A stretch of DNA of 13,308 nucleotides from Anaerolineae bacterium (GTDB lineage: Bacteria; Chloroflexota; Anaerolineae; JADYZS01): the NCBI GenBank assembly GCA_020853075.1, contig JADYZS010000462.1:1-13308 (forward strand), given 5' to 3'. Below, piece after piece: positions 1-6,109 of this stretch (its first letter is position 1; each line of letters begins with the position of its first letter). The notes beneath the pieces are model-generated. The model did no database searches. It was not told the DNA's origin and was given only the letters and a program-made list of their open reading frames with translations. The translations under genes were made by a program, and so were the position numbers.

Positions 1-74
1 AAACCGGCAGACTGCTGGGCCCTCGCCTGGCGGCCCTGGTGAGAGGCATCCTGGCAGAGTTGGGTAGCGAATAG
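1..74 (+). CDS. C-terminal fragment of an unidentified protein (partial at the left edge)
   Basis: An open frame enters from the left edge and stops at TAG 72-74. It gives only about 23 residues ending in VRGILAELGSE, rich in Leu, Ala and Arg and looking like an amphipathic helix. The next gene starts one base after its stop, so the two are probably co-transcribed. The other forward frames contain early stops or unlikely residues. The family cannot be recognised from so little sequence. Confidence 0.5.
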   Translation, partial: TGRLLGPRLAALVRGILAELGSE

Positions 75-75
75 C

Positions 76-813
76 ATGGGCGTCCTGATTCAACTGGTGG
101 CCGATTACGCGCCTTACGTCTATGGCGCCTGCGCTGCGGTTGCCCTTTGGTATTTACGCGTCGCCATCTTGGCGCGACGTGAGCGGCGCCGGGCCATCTT
201 TTCGTTGGAGCGGGAGGCAGCCCTCAACCGCATCTATGGCGGCTTCGGTATCGCCTTCACACTTCTCATCATCATGGGCGTCGTGTATTTCGCCAGCAAC
301 TACCTGCTCCGCGCCGTGCCGCCACCCGACATGGAGGCGACCACGCCGACGGCTACCATCTCGGCTTTTGAGCCTACTCCTACCGCTCTACCAACCGCAG
401 AGCCAACCCCTGTGGCTCCCACCCCGACCTTCACACCGCGCCCGCGCCCTACCGTCCGCCCAACGCCGCCTCAGCCCAGTCCCACCGTGCCGGAAGTCGT
501 TCCGCCCGCGTGCCCCAATCCCGGCGTCCGCATCACCGCGCCCGGCCTCGGCACCACCCGCCGCGGCACAATCCAGATCTTCGGCACCGCCAACATAGAG
601 AATTTCCAATATTACAAATTGGAGTTCAGGGCGGTCAACGAAAACGACTTCCATTTCATCCTGAGGGGTGACTTGCCGGTCATAGACGGTTTCCTGGGGG
701 CATGGGACAATTCCGGGTTGGCCGCAGGAGCCTATCTTGTGCAACTTCTTGTGATAGATAAGACCGGCAATTACCCCGACGGCCCCTGCACCACCCGCAT
801 CAACGTCCCGTGA
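76..813 (+). CDS. Two-helix membrane protein with Pro/Thr linker and external Ig-like domain
   Basis: The 245-residue protein has two predicted membrane helices (about 15-33 and 55-78) separated by a very basic stretch (ARRERRRA, 33-40), which by the positive-inside rule puts that loop in the cytoplasm. A Thr/Pro linker with TPT repeats (about 88-142) follows. The C-terminal domain (about 146-245) contains ITAPGLGTTRRGTIQIFGTA and FQYYKLEFR and ends with beta-strand-like sequence. It resembles the Ig-like domain that often follows the catalytic part of Chloroflexota cell-wall enzymes and other surface proteins (family recollection). Cys146 and Cys238 bracket the domain and could form a disulfide. 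No catalytic motif is visible, so a structural or cell-envelope binding role is the most that can be inferred. The ATG lies one base after the preceding stop and has no clear Shine-Dalgarno sequence, so translational coupling is likely. Confidence 0.8.
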   Translation: MGVLIQLVADYAPYVYGACAAVALWYLRVAILARRERRRAIFSLEREAALNRIYGGFGIAFTLLIIMGVVYFASNYLLRAVPPPDMEATTPTATISAFEPTPTALPTAEPTPVAPTPTFTPRPRPTVRPTPPQPSPTVPEVVPPACPNPGVRITAPGLGTTRRGTIQIFGTANIENFQYYKLEFRAVNENDFHFILRGDLPVIDGFLGAWDNSGLAAGAYLVQLLVIDKTGNYPDGPCTTRINVP

Positions 814-896
814 ACGGCACAACCTGGGAACCTTTTCTGCGGTAGAACCGTCTAATGAGTGCGTGCTGCGGACGTAAGTTCAGCATACACTATCAT

Positions 897-904
897 AGAG
901 GAGG
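897..904 (+). promoter_or_regulatory. Ribosome binding site that fixes the SIMPL gene start
   Basis: AGAGGAGG lies 11 bases before the ATG at 916. It is the only strong Shine-Dalgarno sequence here, and it excludes the upstream in-frame ATG at 859, whose 19 extra residues do not look like a signal peptide. Confidence 0.75.
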
Positions 905-915
905 TTCTTCTCATT

Positions 916-1695
916 ATGTCTCGCAAGTCACTGTTTGTCGTTGCGTTGGTGACCACCCTGGTACTCAGTGGTTTTGTTGTGGCTCTGGAGGGTTGGTCAA
1001 CCGTCTCGCCCGGCAGGGCCGCGGCGCAGACCCCCGCGCCGAAGGCGGCAGCCGAACCGCTGCGCTCTATCACCGTTATCGGTGAAGGGAAGGTCAGCGC
1101 CAAGCCCGATCAGGCGCAGATTCACCTGGGCGTTGAGACAATCGCCTCAACGGTGCAGGAAGCATCTAAAGAAAATAATGAGAAGATGACCGCTATCCTG
1201 GCCGCCTTGAAGAAACTGGGAATTGCCGACAAGGACATCCAGACCTCCAACTTCAGTATCTATCTGGAGAGGATGCCGGAGCGCGAAGTGCTCCCATCCA
1301 CAGGCAAGGCCACGGGCGAAGTCAATCGCTATCGTGTCTCTAACCAGATGCGGGTGATCGTCCGGGACCTGAACAACGTGAGCACCGTGATTGACCAGGT
1401 GGTAGAAGCAGGCGCGAACAACGTTTGGGGCGTCAACTTCACCATCGGCGATCCGAAGGCGTTGCAATCCCAGGCTCGAGCCGCGGCAGTTGCCGATGCC
1501 AAGGCTAAGGCGCAGGAACTGGCGAAACTGAACGACGTCAAGGTGGGCCAGGTCATTAGCGTCAGCGAGGTCGTCGGCGGGCCCGTCTTTAGCGCAGCGC
1601 TCAGCAAGGCCGAAGGGTTAGGCGGCGGCACTCCTGTGGAGCCGGGCGAGATGGAGTTCACCTTGCAGTTGCAGATCGTCTATGCCATTGAATAG
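916..1695 (+). CDS. Secreted SIMPL-domain (DUF541) protein
   Basis: The 259-residue product starts with a Sec signal peptide (MSRKSLFVVALVTTLVLSGF, cleavage probably near the AAA before residue 37) and then a SIMPL/DUF541 domain from about 50 to the end. Family marks are ITVIGEGKVSAKPDQAQIHLG at the start, an Asn/Lys-rich helix with the TAILAALKKLGI stretch, the DIQTSNFSIY strand, the NRYRVSNQMRVIVRD segment, and the AAVADAKAKAQELAKL helix near the C-terminus. Family members (for example E. coli YggE, BP26, SIMPL) are exported and form oligomers; some are linked to oxidative-stress tolerance, but no enzymatic activity is established. The start was chosen from the strong RBS and signal peptide. 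The gene is preceded by a 102-bp gap and followed by a hairpin terminator, so it is probably a monocistronic unit. Confidence 0.9.
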   Translation: MSRKSLFVVALVTTLVLSGFVVALEGWSTVSPGRAAAQTPAPKAAAEPLRSITVIGEGKVSAKPDQAQIHLGVETIASTVQEASKENNEKMTAILAALKKLGIADKDIQTSNFSIYLERMPEREVLPSTGKATGEVNRYRVSNQMRVIVRDLNNVSTVIDQVVEAGANNVWGVNFTIGDPKALQSQARAAAVADAKAKAQELAKLNDVKVGQVISVSEVVGGPVFSAALSKAEGLGGGTPVEPGEMEFTLQLQIVYAIE

Positions 1696-1731
1696 TTCGG
1701 ACTCCTGCTACCTCGCTTAAGCCCAAAAAGT

Positions 1732-1760
1732 ACAGGGGCGACCACGTTGGTCGCCCCTGT
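1732..1760. terminator. Bidirectional rho-independent terminator between convergent genes
   Basis: A perfect 13-bp stem (1732-1744 with 1748-1760, ACAGGGGCGACCA arm) encloses a 3-nt loop. Read on the plus strand it follows the SIMPL gene by 36 bases and precedes TTGATT. Read on the minus strand it is followed by CTTTTT (1726-1730), a better U-tract, and can stop transcription from the epimerase gene. GGGGCGACC-type palindromes also occur as dispersed repeats in some bacterial genomes, so it may belong to such a family. Confidence 0.75.
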
Positions 1761-1871
1761 TTGATTGTCTCTCAATCTCCGCCCCCTGCCAGGAGGAGGC
1801 CGGGCGCGGATCAAACCTTGCCACGTTCTTTGCACCCACGAGACAAGTGCGCGACGGAGGTATGATCGTTC

Positions 1872-2831
1872 TCAACGTCTCGTCGGCGTGCGCGGTTTCG
1901 TGCTCTCGGCATGGAACTGCGGATCCTGAGTCAGCAGCAGGTGCAACCCTTCCTCTAACTCTACTTCGGGGACAAAGCCCAATAGACTCGCCGCTTTACG
2001 CAAGTCTGCCACCAGGCGGCTCACACCACCCCCTTGCGCCTCGTTGTAGATGACCTGGGGGGTGCGCCCTACCACGCGCCCGATCAAGCGCACCAACTCA
2101 TTAATGCTCGTTTCTTTTCCTGAGCCCACGTTGATGATCTGCCGGTTGACGTCGGGCGACGTCATCGCGGAGATCAGGGCCCGCACCACGTCATCAATGT
2201 AGGCAAAATCGCGGGTCTGCTTGCCATCGCCGAACACAACGACGGAGCCTCCCCCTATCGCTTGCTTGAGAAACTGGGGGACGACGGGAGGATGGGAGGG
2301 GGGTATCAACTGGCCGGGGCCATAGGCGTTGAAGATGCGGAGTGCCACTGTCTCTATGTTATACAGCGCGCCCAGCGTGAAGACGTAGTGCTCTGCCGCT
2401 ATCTTGCTCACCGCGTAGGGAGCCAGAGGATTGGGTCTGGCATCCTCGTTGACCGGCTGGTGTGGCTGGTTGCCATACACCGTTCCTGACGAAGCCAATA
2501 CGACCCGCCGCACGCCCACGTCTCGCATGGCCGCCATGACGCTGACCGTGCCACCTACATTGACATCGTTGTACTCGCGTGGATAGAGGATGGACTCTGG
2601 CACCGAGACGCGGGCAGCCAGGTGGAAGACGCCTTGTACACCTTGCAGCAGCGTCCACAGTTTGGGAACGTCTCGCACGTCGCCGCGAGTAAAAGAGACT
2701 TCGGGCAAGAGTTGGCCGGGGTCGCCCGTGCTCAGGTCATCCAAAACGCGCACGTAGTGCCCCTCGCGCACCAGGGTATTAGCCAGGGCCGTACCGATGA
2801 ATCCGGCGCCACCCGTAATCAGGAAACGCAT
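1872..2831 (-). CDS. NAD-dependent epimerase/dehydratase (extended SDR, UDP-glucose 4-epimerase-like)
   Basis: The 319-residue protein is a typical extended short-chain dehydrogenase. It has the Rossmann glycine motif TGGAGFIG (6-13), the acidic residue after beta-2 that favours NAD over NADP (D31-D32), HLAARVSVPES (70-80), catalytic Ser at S114/S115 in LASSGTVYG, and the YxxxK pair Y139/K143. GDGKQTRDFAYIDDVV (201-216) and the C-terminal ADLRKAASLLGFVPEV segment are typical of UDP-glucose/UDP-glucuronate epimerases and related nucleotide-sugar enzymes. These act in the cytoplasm on NDP-sugars for surface polysaccharide or glycan synthesis. The exact substrate cannot be assigned: the family covers GalE, WbpP-like 4-epimerases and UDP-glucuronate decarboxylases. 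It appears to be transcribed alone from the TATAAT box at 2888-2893. The purine-rich GGAGAGG sits almost against the ATG, so the RBS spacing is poor. Confidence 0.9.
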   Translation of the reverse strand: MRFLITGGAGFIGTALANTLVREGHYVRVLDDLSTGDPGQLLPEVSFTRGDVRDVPKLWTLLQGVQGVFHLAARVSVPESILYPREYNDVNVGGTVSVMAAMRDVGVRRVVLASSGTVYGNQPHQPVNEDARPNPLAPYAVSKIAAEHYVFTLGALYNIETVALRIFNAYGPGQLIPPSHPPVVPQFLKQAIGGGSVVVFGDGKQTRDFAYIDDVVRALISAMTSPDVNRQIINVGSGKETSINELVRLIGRVVGRTPQVIYNEAQGGGVSRLVADLRKAASLLGFVPEVELEEGLHLLLTQDPQFHAESTKPRTPTRR

Positions 2832-2887
2832 CCTCTCCGGCTCGCTTTCGCAGGGAATCGCGTAGGCCGCTATGTCAGCGCGCCTAC

Positions 2888-2893
2888 ATTATA
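2888..2893 (-). promoter_or_regulatory. Extended -10 promoter of the epimerase gene
   Basis: On the minus strand the sequence reads TCTGTGCTATAAT, a consensus TATAAT preceded by TGC (extended -10, TGn). No good -35 hexamer lies 17 bases upstream, as expected for an extended -10 promoter. It predicts a leader of roughly 50 bases before the ATG at 2831. Confidence 0.6.
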
Positions 2894-2926
2894 GCACAGA
2901 ATGTGTCTGCGGACTCACCAAACGGA

Positions 2927-2948
2927 AAGCCTCCCACGTGGGAGGCTT
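2927..2948 (-). terminator. Terminator hairpin after the YHS gene
   Basis: A perfect 22-bp palindrome (11-base arms, AAGCCTCCCAC) lies 28 bases beyond the stop of the YHS gene. On the minus strand it is followed by a T-containing CCGTTTGG tail. It separates the YHS transcript from the epimerase promoter at 2888-2893. Confidence 0.6.
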
Positions 2949-2976
2949 CCGGGGTCCATAAGCAATATCGCGTCGG

Positions 2977-3150
2977 CTAATGGCCGTGCATTTTGTGGGC
3001 GCCAGGGGTTGCCAGATATTTCTCCGGGTTCTTATCAAAGTCCCTCTTGCAGCCGGGCGCACAGAAGTAGTAGGTCTTGCCCTTGTACTCCGACTTCCAC
3101 TGCGCCGTCTTCTCGTCCACCATCATCCCGCAGACGGGGTCTTTTGCCAT
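2977..3150 (-). CDS. Small YHS-domain metal-binding protein
   Basis: This 57-residue protein is a bare YHS domain. It starts MAKDPVCGMMVDEKTAQWKS, continues with YKGKTYYFCAPGCKRDF and ends in NPEKYLATPG and a His-containing tail HKMHGH. The family signature is clear: DPVCGM at 4-9, YYFC at 27-30, and C34 in CAPGC, followed by FxxNPxKYL. YHS domains are found alone or fused to copper/heavy-metal P-type ATPases and are thought to bind metal through the conserved Cys residues (C7, C30, C34). The extra Met/His residues at the C-terminus (H52, M54, H55, H57) are consistent with soft-metal binding, which is inference. A strong RBS, GAGGAGG at 3158-3164, lies 7 bases upstream, a promoter is at 3180-3208, and a terminator follows, so it is a complete one-gene unit. 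No metal transporter gene is nearby. Confidence 0.9.
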   Translation of the reverse strand: MAKDPVCGMMVDEKTAQWKSEYKGKTYYFCAPGCKRDFDKNPEKYLATPGAHKMHGH

Positions 3151-3157
3151 AGCATCG

Positions 3158-3164
3158 CCTCCTC
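3158..3164 (-). promoter_or_regulatory. Ribosome binding site of the YHS gene
   Basis: GAGGAGG on the minus strand, 7 bases before the ATG at 3150. It supports a real start for a gene of only 57 codons. Confidence 0.8.
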
Positions 3165-3179
3165 AGTAAATATGGCGGG

Positions 3180-3208
3180 ATTATAGCACAGAGTGGCGGC
3201 TGCGGCAA
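3180..3208 (-). promoter_or_regulatory. Sigma-70-type promoter of the YHS gene
   Basis: On the minus strand the -35 box is TTGCCG (3203-3208, 4 of 6 consensus bases). A 17-base spacer separates it from TATAAT (3180-3185), which is preceded by TGC. The 13 bases TCTGTGCTATAAT are identical to the epimerase promoter. The predicted leader is about 20-25 bases. Confidence 0.7.
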
Positions 3209-3225
3209 AGAAAAAGCCGCGCCCA

Positions 3226-4224
3226 TCAAGCGATGCGCGCCAGCATCTCGCGTGTCACCCGGTTGAGCGGCGGCTCACCCGCGAAAAAGCGGCGCAGTTC
3301 CTCCACTTCCATTTCACCCAGCCAGGTCGCATCCTCCACGATGCCCGCCAGATGCGGCGTAAGGACGACGTTCTCCAGGCGGCGGAACGGGTGGTCGGCA
3401 GCCGGCGGTTCCGGATCGGTTACGTCTATAAAGGCAAAGAAGCGTCCCTTGCTCAATTCGGCGACGAGGGCAGCCTCGTCAACCAGCGAGCCGCGGGCCG
3501 TGTTGATGAGGATAGCATCATCTTTCATGAGGGCCAGCGTGCGCGCGTTGAGTATATGGCGTGTTTCCGGCAAGGAGGGGGCGTGTATGGAGACGACGTC
3601 CGCGCGGCGCAGCAATTCATCCAGTTCCACCTTCGTCGCGCCGATGCGCCGGGCCTCCTCCGCAGAGACGTAAGGATCGTACAGCCAGACCTGGGCATCA
3701 AAGGGCTGCAACAGGCGGATGACGTGCCGGCCCACGTGGCTCGCGCCGATGATGCCGACGGTTTTGTGTATGAGTTCCCGCGAGGGCCAGTAGGGGCCAT
3801 CCTGCCAGCCGCCCGCGCGCACGTGGCGGGACAAAGGGAGAATGCGCTTGATGCCCACGATCATAAGGGACAACGTTGTGTACGCCACCGAGAGCCCCAA
3901 GGCGGGCGCGGCACTGGTCACGTGGATGTGGCGTGCCCAGAGCGCGTCGGAGACGATGGGCTTGACGCTCCCCGCCGCGTAGGCCACGGCCCGCAGGCGT
4001 GGCGCGGCGGCCAGCACGTCGGCATCAAAGGGTGCAACACCCCAACTAGAGATGCAGGCGTCGGCGGTGGGCAGAAGGGACAATAGATCGGGCTTAGCGG
4101 CAGGCTCCTGGCCGGGGTGTTCAACCACATCGGCAAAGGCGGTCAGGGCTTCCCACGCGGCCCGGCTCATGATCTTTTGATAGTGCTTCTTGCCGATGGC
4201 AATGGCGACGATGGGGCGAGGCAT
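3226..4224 (-). CDS. D-isomer-specific 2-hydroxyacid dehydrogenase
   Basis: The 332-residue protein has the two-domain layout of the family. The NAD-binding domain contains GIIGASHVGR (157-166, a Gly-rich loop with Ser instead of the middle Gly) and the acidic D183 of YDPYVS, which indicates NAD preference. The catalytic triad is present: R244 in INTARGSLVDE, E272 in DPEPP, and H291 in LTPHLAG. Such enzymes interconvert 2-oxoacids and D-2-hydroxyacids with NAD(H). The match is closest to phosphoglycerate dehydrogenase/hydroxypyruvate reductase-like members, but no ACT domain or serine-pathway neighbour is present, so the substrate is unknown. The start at 4224 was chosen because AAAGGA (4234-4239) lies 9 bases upstream and the promoter TATAAT (4264-4269) lies just beyond it. 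An ATG further upstream (4299) would place the coding region across that promoter. Confidence 0.9.
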   Translation of the reverse strand: MPRPIVAIAIGKKHYQKIMSRAAWEALTAFADVVEHPGQEPAAKPDLLSLLPTADACISSWGVAPFDADVLAAAPRLRAVAYAAGSVKPIVSDALWARHIHVTSAAPALGLSVAYTTLSLMIVGIKRILPLSRHVRAGGWQDGPYWPSRELIHKTVGIIGASHVGRHVIRLLQPFDAQVWLYDPYVSAEEARRIGATKVELDELLRRADVVSIHAPSLPETRHILNARTLALMKDDAILINTARGSLVDEAALVAELSKGRFFAFIDVTDPEPPAADHPFRRLENVVLTPHLAGIVEDATWLGEMEVEELRRFFAGEPPLNRVTREMLARIA

Positions 4225-4263
4225 TGATGTTGGTCCTTTGTTACAAGAGGTAGGCGCCGCGTC

Positions 4264-4292
4264 ATTATACGCGGCGGGCCGGAAGCACGCAA
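4264..4292 (-). promoter_or_regulatory. Promoter of the 2-hydroxyacid dehydrogenase gene
   Basis: On the minus strand TATAAT (4264-4269) is preceded at 17 bases by TTGCGT (4287-4292, only the TTG part matches consensus). It lies between the stop of the FecR/propeller gene (4304) and the ATG at 4224, which supports an independent transcript with a leader of about 30 bases. Confidence 0.55.
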
Positions 4293-4303
4293 ACAACACC
4301 CCC

Positions 4304-6106
4304 TTACCGGCACGGGGCTCGGATGGCCGTCACGCTGTTGGCTGCGAAGTTAGCGACGTAGGCGGTGTCAGCCTTTGCGTTGTACGCCAGGCCCTGGCCG
4401 CCCTCGCCCACCCTGCCTTGTTTGCCCACGCGATGCACCCTCAGCACGCTCTCCAGCGCAAAGTCAAAGGTGTATAACGCATCCTCCGCCGGGACGACGA
4501 CGCCCAGACAGCGGCCAAAATTCGCGATGGCGTACGGCGCGTTCTTCAGTTCAATCGTATTGGAACCGGCGTGGGCCCAGGCGGCCACGTGGTTAATCTC
4601 CGGGCTGGTGGCGTAGCCGCCCTGCCCATCGGGCGTCAAGGTCAGGTCAAAAAGTCCCTTGACGGGGGCCGGGAGGCTGCCGCCAGGGTCGCCGCGGCTG
4701 ATGGTCTGCATCAAGCCACTGCTGCTGGTGACCCAGGAAAGGCCGCTCTCCGGGCTGTAGGCGATGTGCAGAGGTCCCGGCTCCCATTGGTATCCTATCA
4801 CCTCGTGGATTTTTGCGACGATCCACGATACGGTGTTCTCCCGTGGATTCGCCACGTACACGTCGCCGGTCTTCTCATCCACCGCTACGCCCAGAGGCGA
4901 ATTCCCGATCTTGATGATCTCACGCACGCGGCGCTCGCCCAGGTCTATCTCGGTGACGGTATTGCGATCCGGATTGGTGACGTAGGCCAGGCCGGCCTCC
5001 TGCCAGATGGCGATGTCGTGCGGGCCGGCGATGCCAGGGATCACGGCGAGCACCCGGTCTGGATCCCTCCCATCCACCTCGGCCACAGAGTCGCCGAGGC
5101 GATTGGTGACCCAAACGTTGCCCGTGCGCTCATAGACCGCCAGGTCTAGCGGGCCGTTCAGGGACGGCGTGGTAGGTGTAGGCGTAGGTGTGCGGGTGGG
5201 CCTGATCTGCACCCGGCTCGTGGGAGTCGGCGTGGGCCTGGTTGGGACCCGGCGCGGAGGGGTTGGCGTAGAGGTGGGCTCCGGCAGAGACGCCACCAGC
5301 ACCGAATTGTCCACCATCACGCCGTTGGTCAATTCCTCCACTGGTGGGAAGAGATCGCCGACTTCGCCGCGCGTGGCCGGGCGCGGCTGCTCCGGCGGTT
5401 CGCCCCGCCGCACCCAGGTCTGCTCGCCGGCCCCGATCTCCACGCGCTCGCCCGCCGCTTCCACGGCCACGACGCCGTCCACCACAATAACCCAGATGAT
5501 CTCACGGAAGGGATCTAAGTGTACCAGATATTCTGTGCTGAGGCTGGTGATGACGGCCCATTCCGTGTTGATGATCGTCTCTACCTCAACGCGGTTGTAA
5601 ATGGTTCCCTGTTCAAACTCCACGATGCACACTGGCGCGCTCTCCGAGGGTAGCCCTTGCACCTGAAGGCCGCTGTTACGGAAGATGTCCAGGACGCAGC
5701 CGCTCATATCTAATTTGGCGCGGCCATTCTGATCCACCCGGACACCGTCGTTGGCAAACATCTTCTGATGCTCCCCTTCGGCTACCGCCAGCGCCTGCGA
5801 CGTGGTGGCATCAAAGCGCTGCACATCGGTCGTGACGGCCTCCAGATCGGCGGAGGGCCGACCGGGTAAGAAACACGCGGCTAGGAGCAGAGAGAAGGCC
5901 AAGACCGTGAAAGACTGTCTGAAAAGTCCCGGCCATCGGTTACAAACCGACGGCAACCGGGCTAGAAAACCCGCTTTGCGGGTTTCTTGTACATACCAGC
6001 CGTCGGATTTTATCCGATGGCGGTCTGTTCCCAGACTTCTCAGGAAGTCTCTGAACATGCGAACCAACAGAACAAACCATGTGTGCTTTCTGGTAACCAT
6101 AGCCAC
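4304..6106 (-). CDS. Lipoprotein with FecR-like domain, TPT linker and NHL/YncE-type beta-propeller
   Basis: The 600-residue frame uses GTG at 6106 (ATG at 6100 is the alternative), 3 bases after the stop of the caspase-HEAT gene, so it belongs to that operon. A lipobox LLLAAC ends at C78, predicting a lipid-anchored outward-facing protein. Residues 110-240 look like a FecR domain: GVRVDQNGRAKLDMSGC, TIINTEWAVITSLSTEYLV, VDGVVAVEAAGERVEIGAGE. A Thr/Pro/Arg linker with TPTPT repeats (about 275-315) leads to a C-terminal beta-propeller (318-597) with repeated blades of the type GPLDLAVYERTGNVWVTN, GPHDIAIW..GLAYVTNPDRNTVTEID and SPLGVAVDEKTGDVYVANP. Propellers of this kind often bind ligands or proteins outside the cell. 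Residues 19-66 come from an inserted palindromic element (5912-6051). Without them the N-terminus reads VLLVRMFTVLAFSLLLAAC, a normal signal peptide. A TTG start at codon 51 is another possible start, but it lies within the element. Confidence 0.85.
   Translation of the reverse strand: MAMVTRKHTWFVLLVRMFRDFLRSLGTDRHRIKSDGWYVQETRKAGFLARLPSVCNRWPGLFRQSFTVLAFSLLLAACFLPGRPSADLEAVTTDVQRFDATTSQALAVAEGEHQKMFANDGVRVDQNGRAKLDMSGCVLDIFRNSGLQVQGLPSESAPVCIVEFEQGTIYNRVEVETIINTEWAVITSLSTEYLVHLDPFREIIWVIVVDGVVAVEAAGERVEIGAGEQTWVRRGEPPEQPRPATRGEVGDLFPPVEELTNGVMVDNSVLVASLPEPTSTPTPPRRVPTRPTPTPTSRVQIRPTRTPTPTPTTPSLNGPLDLAVYERTGNVWVTNRLGDSVAEVDGRDPDRVLAVIPGIAGPHDIAIWQEAGLAYVTNPDRNTVTEIDLGERRVREIIKIGNSPLGVAVDEKTGDVYVANPRENTVSWIVAKIHEVIGYQWEPGPLHIAYSPESGLSWVTSSSGLMQTISRGDPGGSLPAPVKGLFDLTLTPDGQGGYATSPEINHVAAWAHAGSNTIELKNAPYAIANFGRCLGVVVPAEDALYTFDFALESVLRVHRVGKQGRVGEGGQGLAYNAKADTAYVANFAANSVTAIRAPCR
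5912..6051. mobile_element. MITE-like palindromic element with possible TGAA target duplication
   Basis: The element is a nest of hairpins. Outer arms 5912-5928 and 6034-6050 are inverted repeats (14 of 17 bases match). Inner arms 5932-5954 and 5999-6021 are inverted repeats (20 of 23). In the middle is an 8-bp perfect stem (5967-5974 with 5978-5985, AAACCCGC). Both inner arms are also local palindromes: TCGGTT/AACCGA on the left and TCGGAT/ATCCGA on the right. TGAA flanks both ends (5908-5911 and 6052-6055), which may be a target site duplication. No transposase is encoded, so it would need one supplied elsewhere. It lies inside the reading frame of the FecR/propeller gene and adds 144 bp, exactly 48 codons. 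Confidence 0.65.
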
Positions 6107-6109
6107 ACG

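Noticed and set aside
3202..3220. GCGGC/GCCGC hairpin with a T-rich loop after the dehydrogenase stop
   Set aside because: The stem is only 5 bp, the Ts are in the loop rather than after the stem, and it overlaps the -35 box of the YHS promoter.
3035..3229. A 64-codon minus-strand frame overlapping the YHS gene
   Set aside because: The translation is low-complexity in a different frame from the clear YHS domain and lacks an RBS.
3193..4086. A 297-codon plus-strand open frame opposite the dehydrogenase gene
   Set aside because: The minus strand carries the catalytic Arg/Glu/His and NAD motifs, so this is a shadow frame.
4225..4299. An upstream ATG that would add 25 residues to the dehydrogenase
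   Set aside because: The extra residues lie upstream of a TATAAT promoter box and do not resemble the family's N-terminus.
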